From Roseateles sp. (GTDB taxonomy: Bacteria > Pseudomonadota > Gammaproteobacteria > Burkholderiales > Burkholderiaceae_C), in assembly GCA_016790285.1 (NCBI GenBank), contig JAEUPJ010000065.1, positions 1 through 38,518 of the forward strand: 38,518 nt of DNA, written 5' to 3'. The translations under genes were made by a program, and so were the position numbers. A model generated the notes under the pieces. The model did not search any database, had not been told where the DNA came from, and was given only the letters and a program-made list of their open reading frames with translations. Shown piece by piece: positions 7,756-16,600 of the stretch (the first letter of the stretch is position 1; the number at the start of each line of letters is the position of its first letter).

Positions 7756-8331
7756 TCAGGCGTTTGCGCTGAGCGAGCCCGGGTAGCTGAGCGTGCTGCT
7801 GCCGGCGGAGACCGCAAAGGTCACGCTGGTGGCCGGCGTCTGGGCCATCATCGTGTTGTAGAGCGACATCACGCCGCCGGAGGTCTTGGCCAGCTTGGCC
7901 GCCTGAGAGATGGCGGCACTTTGCTGGATGCCGGTCGACAGCTTCATCGCCTCCTGCGCCTGGCTGGCGATGCGGCTGGCAAAGGTCGGCCGGCCGCTGT
8001 CGGCGGCGAGGAAGGCCTTGACGGCCGCCTTGTCGGCGTCCGACCCCTTGGTCTGGACCGTGCCGTCGCTCTTGACCGTGAACTCCACGGTGCCCGTCAG
8101 CTTCACGCCTGACTTGGCCAGGGCCGCCCGCAGCTCGGTGCCGAGCGCCTGCTGCGCCGCCTCGAGCTGGCGCACGGCCGACGTCGCCTTGGCCGTGCCC
8201 GCGGCCCGGTCCATGGCCGCCTTGGGCACCTGGCCCGGGCCGACCTTGATGGGCGTCTGCGCGCGCTTGGCGGCGGTTTCGTCGGCCTGGCTGGACAGAT
8301 AGCCCATGAGGGCAGTGTTGATGCTGGTCAC
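7756..8331 (-). CDS. Hypothetical protein, no recognised domain
   Basis: I do not recognise this 191-residue protein. The GTG start at 8331 (TSINTALMGYLSSQADETAA) has a CGGAG ribosome site about eight bases upstream; an ATG at 8304 is the alternative, and an open extension up to 8460 looks random. There is no signal peptide or membrane helix. The first 80 residues are Ala/Gln/Lys-rich and helix-prone. A short GTVEFTVKSDGTVQTKGS strand-rich segment follows, then an Ala/Ser/Gln-rich helical tail ending in TPATSVTFAVSAGSSTLSYP. It is convergent with the serine hydrolase, 9 bases apart, and divergent from the thioredoxin-like gene. The composition and codon pattern look like real coding sequence. 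Confidence 0.7.
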   Translation of the reverse strand: MTSINTALMGYLSSQADETAAKRAQTPIKVGPGQVPKAAMDRAAGTAKATSAVRQLEAAQQALGTELRAALAKSGVKLTGTVEFTVKSDGTVQTKGSDADKAAVKAFLAADSGRPTFASRIASQAQEAMKLSTGIQQSAAISQAAKLAKTSGGVMSLYNTMMAQTPATSVTFAVSAGSSTLSYPGSLSANA

Positions 8332-8449
8332 GACGGCGGCTCCGTGGAAGCGGATGGGGTGACCATGGTGCAGTGGCGCACCGGCCGCCAAAGCCCGCAA
8401 CAGCGCGGCATTTCCCGGCCAGCTCGACCCGCTGCCGGGTCGTGGCACC

Positions 8450-8797
8450 ATGACGCCCATGAGCCTTCACGTCGCCTGCCTCTGCGCCGCCTGGTGCCGC
8501 ACCTGCGAGTCCTACCGCGAAGTCTTCGAAGCCGCCTGCGCCGAGCTGCCGCAGGACGGCCTGCACGTGCGCTGGATCGACATCGAGGACGAGGCCGAGC
8601 TCATCGGCGACCTGGACATCGAGACCTTCCCCACGCTGCTCATCGCCGACGACACGCAGGTGCGCTTCGCCGGCCCGCTGACGCCCCAGCCCGAGACGCT
8701 CAGGCGCGTGCTGCGCGCGCACCTGGCCGATGCGACCGCCGCGCGCGTCGATGCCGACTACCTGACGCTGGCCGCCCGGCTGCGCGCCCGCCCCTGA
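8450..8797 (+). CDS. Thioredoxin-family protein
   Basis: A 115-residue cytosolic thioredoxin-fold protein. The active site reads AAWCRTC (Cys16-Arg-Thr-Cys19), preceded by the strand LHVACLC. The conserved cis-Pro is in IETFPTLLI (about 58-66), and the RFAGPLTPQPETLRRVL end matches the last helix of the fold. The CRTC dipeptide and an extra Cys12 (CLCAAWC) differ from the CGPC of classical TrxA, so the redox potential and partner probably differ. The start may be the ATG at 8450 or the one at 8459. The 3' end overlaps the convergent PEP-CTERM gene by 40 bases. Confidence 0.85.
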   Translation: MTPMSLHVACLCAAWCRTCESYREVFEAACAELPQDGLHVRWIDIEDEAELIGDLDIETFPTLLIADDTQVRFAGPLTPQPETLRRVLRAHLADATAARVDADYLTLAARLRARP

Positions 8798-9435
8798 CGG
8801 CGCCAGGCCAGCAGCGCTGAGCCGGCGAGCAGCAGCGCCGCAACGGACGGCTCCGGCACGACGGCCACCGCCAGGTTCGGCCCGAACAGCCCCGCCCGCG
8901 CATCACCGATCTGGCCGGCGGGGTAGCTGAAGCCGGACGCCAGGCCACCAATGGCCGAGCCCGCGCCCCCCAACTGCACGGAACTGTCCACGACGAGGCC
9001 GCTCACATGCGCCGAGTAGCCGCCGATCGCGGCGTCCCAGACGTGCGCGTCGCCGCCCGCACCGATGTCCAGCCCGGCGATCCGGTAGCTCACGCCCGGC
9101 AGCAACGCCACGGGCGCTGCCAGGTCGGCCCAGCGAAAGAAGCCCTCCAACGTCGAGACGCTGCCCTGCTGAACGACCACGGAGGCCACCAGGGACTGCG
9201 TCGCGCTGTCCCAGATGCCCACCTCGTGCGCGCGGGCTAGGCCGTCCTGGCCCAGATCGAACCAGCCCAGTGCGGTCACGTTCACGGCCTGCTGCACCGT
9301 GAACTGCCAGCCGATCATCCGCGTGTTGCCGTCCAGGAAGCTCCCCGGCGTGGCCGTGAAGGCAATGGCCGGCTGCGCTGCATGCGCCGTAGACAGGGCG
9401 GCGGCCAGGGCGCCGATCAGGGCAAGCTGCTTCAT
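8758..9435 (-). CDS. PEP-CTERM sorting domain-containing protein (second)
   Basis: A 225-residue exported protein. It has a signal peptide (about 1-19, ending AHA-A). A beta-rich body contains IGWQFTVQQAVNVTALGWFD and VGIWDSATQSLVASVVV, which resemble the DUF4082-type surface domain. VVPEPS (PEP at 194-196), a hydrophobic helix and an Arg-rich tail (WRRQGRARSRAASVR) form the sorting signal. An exosortase would process it; none is in view. The start at 9435 has an AAGGAG ribosome site; the open frame upstream to 9537 lacks one. Unlike the first PEP-CTERM gene, I see no good -24/-12 promoter upstream. It may be co-transcribed with the LuxR-type gene at 9571-10545. Confidence 0.87.
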   Translation of the reverse strand: MKQLALIGALAAALSTAHAAQPAIAFTATPGSFLDGNTRMIGWQFTVQQAVNVTALGWFDLGQDGLARAHEVGIWDSATQSLVASVVVQQGSVSTLEGFFRWADLAAPVALLPGVSYRIAGLDIGAGGDAHVWDAAIGGYSAHVSGLVVDSSVQLGGAGSAIGGLASGFSYPAGQIGDARAGLFGPNLAVAVVPEPSVAALLLAGSALLAWRRQGRARSRAASVR

Positions 9436-9464
9436 CGAAGGGGCTCCTTGGGCGGTGGAACGAT

Positions 9465-9483
9465 GCCCGGGCTGTTCCCGGGC
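9465..9483 (-). other. 7-bp hairpin in the gap between the LuxR gene and the PEP-CTERM gene
   Basis: GCCCGGG (9465-9471) and CCCGGGC (9477-9483) form a perfect 7-bp stem with a 5-base loop, about 30 bases upstream of the PEP-CTERM start on the minus strand. There is no T run, so it is not a convincing terminator. It may shape the leader or the end of the upstream message. Confidence 0.3.
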
Positions 9484-9570
9484 TGCGCGGGCAGTGTGGC
9501 GCCCGGCGGCGTGGCTGGCATGAAGCAAATGCATCATCCGTGCGCCCCCGGTTCGCGGGGAGGCCGGCGC

Positions 9571-10545
9571 TCAGGCCAACGCAGCGATCAGGCCCGAACG
9601 GTGGTGGACCTGGAGCTTGGAGTAGATGTTGCTCAAGTGGTTGCGCACGGTCGACGGCGCCAGGCCGAGTGCGCTGGCGATCTGCTGGTGCGACTCGCCG
9701 CGCGCGTAACGGTGCGCGATCTCGCGCTCGCGCGGGCTCAGGAGGTCGCCAGCACCCGTGGGCTGCAGGCGCAGCAGCCAGCCGCCACCGTCCGGCACCG
9801 CGTGCAGGGTCAGCGCGCGCCCCGGCAGCGGCCAGGCCCGCCCCTGCGCGAGGGCACGCAAGGCATCGGGCGCCAGGTGCACGTCCTGGGGCGCACGGCC
9901 CGCCCACATCGCCTGCGCGAAGGCCGGCGTGGTCTGGACGAAGGCCCCACGGTCATCGACGCGGGCCACGCGCAGCCCTTCGAAGTCGCCGTCCGCGCTG
10001 CGCAGCAGCGCGATGCTGCGGCAGGCCGCGAGCGCTTCGCTCAAGGCGGGGCCCATGGCCTCCAGGCGCTGCAGCTCGTCGTCGCTGGTGCGCCGGCCCA
10101 GGTCATGGCGCACCAGGATGATGACCGTCGCCTGCGCATCGCCAGCGCGCGGCAAGGCCAGGCAGAGCGAGCGCCGGAACGCAAAACGCTCCAGATGCTC
10201 GCGCAGGGGCCTGAACTCGTCGCCTGCCAGGCGAGGGTCATCCATGTCGTGGCGACGGGCTTGCCCGGGCTGCGCCAGCAGTTCCGGAGCCAGGATGTCG
10301 AGATGGCTGACCGGCCCCCAGCTGCGCATGAGCGCGGCGGGATCGGAAAAGCCGTCGAAGTGCGCATCCAGGAACGCCGGCCGGTCCGGGAAGGTCGTGA
10401 CCAGCATGGCCGCGTCGAACTCGATGACGCTGCGCAGCCAGGCGAAGGCGGCAGCAGCGAAGGCGGCCAGGTCGCCGCCGATGGCCTCGCGGTAAAGCGC
10501 CACGGGTGGATGCTCTGGGAGAGACACGGGGGCCTCGTGCTGCAT
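9571..10545 (-). CDS. LuxR-type (helix-turn-helix) transcriptional regulator
   Basis: A 324-residue regulator. The last 57 residues (268-324) are a classic LuxR/GerE DNA-binding domain: LLSPREREIAHRYARGES, then the recognition segment ALGLAPSTVRNHLSNIYSKL. The N-terminal 260 residues show no phosphoacceptor receiver signature and look like a GAF/PAS-type sensor of unknown ligand. It is therefore not an ordinary NarL-type response regulator. It is transcribed divergently from the cyclic glucan synthase gene with a 101-base shared gap containing a palindrome (10573-10590), so it is a candidate regulator of that gene. No autoinducer synthase is nearby. Confidence 0.85.
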   Translation of the reverse strand: MQHEAPVSLPEHPPVALYREAIGGDLAAFAAAAFAWLRSVIEFDAAMLVTTFPDRPAFLDAHFDGFSDPAALMRSWGPVSHLDILAPELLAQPGQARRHDMDDPRLAGDEFRPLREHLERFAFRRSLCLALPRAGDAQATVIILVRHDLGRRTSDDELQRLEAMGPALSEALAACRSIALLRSADGDFEGLRVARVDDRGAFVQTTPAFAQAMWAGRAPQDVHLAPDALRALAQGRAWPLPGRALTLHAVPDGGGWLLRLQPTGAGDLLSPREREIAHRYARGESHQQIASALGLAPSTVRNHLSNIYSKLQVHHRSGLIAALA

Positions 10546-10572
10546 GGCCGCCGACTCTAGCGCAGCGGCCCT

Positions 10573-10590
10573 TGTAGGACTGCGCCCACA
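10573..10590. promoter_or_regulatory. Operator-like inverted repeat TGTAGG-N6-CCCACA upstream of glucan synthase
   Basis: TGTAGG (10573-10578), six bases, then CCCACA (10585-10590) form an imperfect palindrome 56 bases before the glucan synthase ATG. A second copy with the same half-site and spacing occurs at 19526-19543 before the osmoprotectant-type transporter gene (13 of 18 positions identical). It lies in a divergent promoter gap and could serve either direction. Its function is inferred. Confidence 0.45.
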
Positions 10591-10646
10591 GGCTCACGCG
10601 CCCCATGCCGCTGTGATCTCGCGGCCCAGGCGCCGACAGTCCTGGC

Positions 10647-13600
10647 ATGACCGCCCCGACCCGAGCCTCTTCCGAAGACCTGACCCCTCCCGGCGCCTCG
10701 CAGGCCTTCATCCGCATGACGGCGGGCGCCGAGGCGGCCGCGGCACCGGTGCGTGCGGTGCAGTTCGGTGCCGAGCGCTTTGCCGAGCACGGCCGCAGCC
10801 TGGCAGCCGCGCAGCGCGTGGACGACCTGCGCAGCCAGCCGCGCCCGTTCTCGCCGCGGCTGCGCAGCAACCTCAAGGTGTGGGCGGCGGCGCTGGCCGT
10901 GCTGTCGGAGGAGAGCCTGCAGGCCGACATCGACCCCGCCCACGCCTGGCTGCTGGACAACGCGCGCATCGTGCAACAGCAGCTCGACGAGGTGCTGCAC
11001 GACCTGCCGCGCAGCTACTTCCAGCGCCTGCCCCGCCTGGCCGACGAGCCCCTGCAGGGCCTGCCGCGCATCTACGGCGTGGCCTGGGCCTGGGTGGCCC
11101 ACGCGGACAGTTCGCTGGAGCTGCCGCTGATGCAGCATTTCCTCACCGGCCACCACGACGTGCAGGCCCTGACGCTGCGCGAGCTGTGGGCGCTGCCGTC
11201 CACGCTGCGCGTGGTGCTGGTGGAGAACCTGCGCCGGCTGGCCGAGCGCGCCGCCTGGCGCGACCTGGGGCGGCGCGCGGCGCAGCGGCTCTTCGAGGCC
11301 ATGCCCGACCTCGACGCGCCGGCCGTGCAGCGCCAGCTCCAGCAGTGGCAGGGCGCCTGGCCGCGCGACCCCGCGCTGACCGCGCTGGCCCTGCGGCTGC
11401 ACGAGCGCCTGGCCGACCGCACCATGGCGCTGGCCGACACGCGCGACGCCGACGACTCCTCCTGGGCCGCGGCCCGGCGGTGGCTGGACGAGACCCTGCC
11501 CGACCCGGCAGCCGCCCAGGCCGCGGAGCAGGCCGAGAGCGGGGCCGACCACCAAAGCATCCGCAACGCCATCGGCAGCCTGCGCAATCTCGGTGCCGCC
11601 GACTGGGCCGGGCTGTTCGAGGACGTCCACCCCACGCTGCGCGCGCTGAGCCAGATCGACGTCTACCGCCAGGAGCAGGAGGCCACGCGCGACATGGCCA
11701 TCCACGCCATCGAGGCGCTGACCGAGCGGCATGCGGTGTCCGAGGCCGAGGTGGCGCAAACGCTGCAGCGCCTGTGCAACGACCCGGCCTGGCCGGATGA
11801 CGCCGAGGAGACCGCACCGCTGTACTGGCTGAGCGGCGCGGGGCGCCGGCGCCTGCTGCGCGAGCTCAACCTGAAGCCTGCCGCCGGGGAACGCATGGCC
11901 GCCGCCCTGCGGCGCCACCGCGGGGCGCTCTACCTGGCCAGCCTCGTGGTGCTGCTGGGCCTCACGGAACTCGCCCTGCTGGTGCTCGGCCTGCCGCCAC
12001 AGGCCCGCTGGCCCATGGTGGTTGCTGCGGTGCTGCTGTCGCTGCTGCCCGCGAGCGAAGCCGTCGTGGCGCTGGCCAACCGGCTCATCAGCGAATCGGC
12101 GGCACCGGCGCGGCTGCCGCGCCTGAGCTGGCCGGCCGGCATCCCGGCGAGCTCGCGCACGCTGGTCGTCATCCCCTGCATGCTGACGCGGCCCAAGGGC
12201 ATCGCCACGCTGCTGGCGCAGCTGGAGCGCCACCACCTGGCCAACCTCGAAGCCGAGGCGCAGTTTGCACTGCTCAGCGACTGGGGCGATGCCAAGAGCG
12301 AGCAGCAGTCCGCTGACGACGCGCTGCTCGCGCAGGCCAGCGCGGGCATCGAGGCCCTGAACGCCCGCTACGGCACGGCCTGCGGCGGGCGCCCGCGCTT
12401 CCTGCTGCTGCACCGCCGCCGCCGCTGGAGCGAGACGGAGCAGCGCTGGATCGGCTGGGAGCGCAAGCGCGGCAAGACCGAAGCCCTCGTCGCACTGCTG
12501 GCCGGTGAGCCCGCCGCGCAGCTGCCGGACCGCTTCGTCGACCTCGGCACCACGTCCACCCCCGCGCCCGACGTGCGCCACCTCGTCACGCTGGACGCCG
12601 ACACCGCACTGCCGCCCGGCGCTTTGCGCGAGATGGTCGCCATCGCCGCGCACCCGCTGAACCGACCGCGCGTGGCACACACACCCGAAGGCGCCGTCAC
12701 GGTCGTGCGCGGCCACGGCATGCTCCAGCCGCGGGTGGCCACGCCGCTGGCCACCGCCGCCGGCAGCTCCACCGTGCACGGCACGTGGTTCCACAGCCTC
12801 TTCGCCGGCCAGCCGGGGCTGGACCCCTACAGCGCCGCCAGTTCCGAGGTCTACCAGGACCTCTTCGACGAAGGCAGCGCCACCGGCAAGGGACTCATCG
12901 ACGTGCGCGCCGCCGCCCAGGTGCTGGCCCACCGCCTGCCCGAGGGCCAGGTGCTCAGCCACGACCTGCTGGAGGGCTCGCTGATGCGCTGCGCGGGCGT
13001 GAGCGACGTGGTGCTCGTGGAGGCCGCGCCCATGCACGCCGACGTGGCCGCCTCGCGCATCCACCGCTGGACGCGCGGCGACTGGCAATTGCTGCCTTTC
13101 ATCGCGAACCCGCGCCGCTGGGGCCTGCGCACCATCCACCTGTGGAAGATGCTGGACAACCTGCGCCGCTCGCTGGTGCCGCCCGCAGCGCTGCTGCTGT
13201 TGGTCACCTCGTGGATGGGGCTGGGCCTCACGCCGGCCTGGGCGCTCACGCTGGTGGCCGCGGCCTTCGGCGCCGGCCCGCTGATGGGCGCGCTCGCCGC
13301 CTGCGCGCCGTCGGGCGACAACCTGTCGCTGCCACGCTTCTACCGCCAGGCCGCCACGGAGCTCGGCCGGGCGCTGGCCGGCGTGGCCTGGCACATCGCG
13401 CTGCTGCCGCACGCCACCTGGCTGAGCATCGACGCGATCACGCGTGCGCTGTGGCGCCAGCGGGTGAGCCGGCGCCACCTGCTGGAATGGACCACCGCCG
13501 ACGCTGCCGAAGCTGCGGCACGCACCGATTGGCGCTCGCTGCTGAACCAGCATCGCCGCCTGACGCTGGCCACCGGCGCCCTGGCGCTGCTGCTCATGAC

Positions 13601-16600
13601 GCCCGCCCTGGTCGGCCGCCCGATCGACTGGCAGCTGGCCCTGCCCATGCTCGTGGCCTGGGCCCTCACGCCGCTGTGGATCGGCCTGGCGAGCCGCCCG
13701 CGCCCCCGCCCGCGCCGCGAGGCCATCGACGACGACGAGCGCCAGTACCTGCTCAGCGTCGCGCGCGACACCTGGCGCTGGTTCGAGCGCTGGGTGACGG
13801 CCGACGACCACGACCTGCCGCCCGACAACGTGCAGTTCGACCCCGACATCGCCGTCGCGCACCGCACCTCGCCCACCAACATCGGCCTGTACCTGTTGTC
13901 GGCCTGCTGCGCCCGCGAGTTCGGCTGGCTGCACGACGTGGGCCTGGCCGAGCGCGTGGGCCGCACGCTGGACACGCTGGACCGGCTGCCGCGCCACCGC
14001 GGTCACTTCTTCAACTGGATCGACACCCAGCGCCTGGCGGTGCTGGACCCGCCCTATGTGTCGACGGTGGACAGCGGCAACCTCTGCGCCCACCTGCTGG
14101 TGGTGGCCGCCGCCTGCGAAGGGTATGCGCGGGGTGGTGAAGGCATGCCCCCGCCGCCGGCCGTGGCCGAGGCGCTCAACGCGGTGGCCGCACGCGCACG
14201 CGCCCTGGCGCTGGCGCACGACTTCCACTGGCTCTACGACCCGCAGCGCCGCCTGCTGCACATCGGCGCCATGGCCCCGGTCGGCTGCGAGCACGGCACC
14301 GAGCGGCTGGACCAGAACCACTACGACCTGCTCGCCTCCGAGGCGCGCCTGGCCAGCCTCGTGGCCATCGCCAAGGGCGACGTGCCGCCGGCCCACTGGG
14401 GCGCCCTCGGCCGGCCGTTCTTCTCGCGCGGGCGGCTCACCGGCCTGAAGAGCTGGTCGGGCTCGATGTTCGAGATGCTGATGCCGTCGCTGGTGCTGGA
14501 CGAGCCCACGGGCAGCGCGCTGGCCGAAGCCGCGCGGGCCACCGTGATGGAGCAGATCCGCGCCGGGCGGGCCGCAGGCCTGCCCTGGGGGGTCTCGGAG
14601 AGCGCCTATGCCAAGCGCGACCACAGCCTGGCCTACCAGTACGGCCCGCAGGGCGTGGCCAGCCTCGCGCTGCGCGACACGGCCCCGGAGGAACTCGTCA
14701 TCGCGCCCTACGCGACGCTGATGGCGACCATGGTCATGCCGCGCGCCGCCGTGGCCAACCTGCGCGCGTTGCAGGCCCTCGGCGCGCGCCATGAAGGCGG
14801 CTTCGTGGAGGCGCTGGACTACACCGCCAGCCGCCAGCCCGAGGCCCCGGCCGACGCGCCCACGCGCCAGCCGCGCGAGCGCTTCCAGCGCATCGCCACG
14901 GCCATGAGCCACCACCAGGGCATGTCGCTCGTCGCGCTCACCGAAGTGCTGTGCGGCGGCGCACCGCAGCGCTGGGCCGACGCCGAGCCCCGCCTGTGCG
15001 CCGTGCGCTGGCTGCTGCACGAGCGCGCGCCGCACCGTGTGGCGCCGCTGCGCGAGCCCCCGCCCCGCCCGACGCGCACCGCACCGCGGCGCTCGCGCAT
15101 CTCGCTGGTCGTGCCCGACCTGCACGGCCGCGCCCTGCCGGCCACGGCGTGGCTGGGCCACGGCAAGCTCAGCGCGCTGGTGCGCGAGCATGGCGGCGGC
15201 ACGCTGGTCTGGGGCGAGCCCGGCAGCCAGGTGCTGGTGAGCCGCTGGCGCGACGACCTCGCGCAAGACCTGCTCGGCCACCACCTGCACCTGCGCGACC
15301 TGGACCTGCCGTGGAACGGCGCCGCGGAGAGCAGCCCCTGGCGCTCGCTCACGTTCAAGCCCACGCCCGGGCCGCAGTGGCGCTACGGCTGCCGCCTGCA
15401 CCCGGCCAGCGCCCAGTTCGCCGCCGAAGGTGAAGGGCTGCATGCCCACACCGAGGCGTGGGTCGCGGTGGAGGACGACGTCGAGCTGCGCCGCATCACG
15501 CTGCGCAACACCGCCAGCCGCCCGCGCCGGCTCGCGCTGGTCTCCAGCTTCGAGCCCGTGCTGGCGCCCGCCAAGGCCGACCTCGCCCACCCCGCCTTCG
15601 GCAAGCTCTTCCTGCAGGCGCGCTGGGCGCCCGAGCAGCAGGCCCTGCACTGGCAGCGCCTGCCGCGCAGCCCGGGCGAGGCCGCCGTGCACGCGATGCA
15701 TGCGCTGGTGGGTGCCGAGTTCGACGGCGGCGCCCGACTGGACGCCGTGCGCGCCGGGGCCGACCGCGCGCATTGGCTGGCACGCGGCGGCGCACCGGGC
15801 CAACCCGGCGGCGTCATCGCCCACGCGGGTGTGCAGGCCCTGCTCGGCACCGACGTCACCGGCCTGCATACCGAGGCAGGCCCGCTGGATACCGGCAACG
15901 ACCCGGTCTCGCTGCTGCACCTCGTGCTGCACCTGCCGCCGGGCGCGCACGTGACACTGACCATCGCCACCGCCGCCGCGCACGAAGCGCAGACGCTGGA
16001 CCACCTGCTCGACAAGCTGCGCCAGCCGGCGCTGTGCGAGCGCGCGCTGACGCTCGCGCACACCATGGCGGGCGTGCGCACGCAGGGCGCCGCGCTCGCG
16101 CCGGGTGCCTGGCGCGTGGGGCTGATGCTGCAGACGCTGCTCACCTCCCAGGCCGCGCGCGAGGCGCTGCCCGTGCCCGAGAGCGGCTTCGAGCGCGACG
16201 CGCTCTGGCGCCACGGCATCTCGGGCGACGACCCCATCGTGCTGATCCGCGTGGCGGACGCGACGGGCGTCGTCATGGTGCGCGAGCTGTGCGCGCTGCT
16301 GCAGGCGCAGGGCAGCCCGCTGCCGGTGGACGTGGTGGTGCTGGACGCCGAGCCGCCGTCCTACCTGGCGCCGGTGTCGCGCGCACTGCGTTCGCTGTCC
16401 GAGCAGCAGACGCACGCGATGGGCGGCCGCTGCCGCGTGCACGTGCTGTCCGACGAGGCCGTGGGGCCGGACACGCGCCTGGCGCTGAACCTGCTGGCCC
16501 GCGTGCGCTGGTTCGCCGACGGCCGGCCCCTGGCCCAGCAGCTCGAACGGCTGGTCATCACGCACGAGCAGGCTGCCAAGGCGCGTCGCGGCGCGGGCGC

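Noticed and set aside
9510-9545. A sigma-54 promoter for the second PEP-CTERM gene
   Set aside because: A TTGCTT-like -12 is present on the minus strand, but the GG doublet would be one base too far away and no activator-like box was found.
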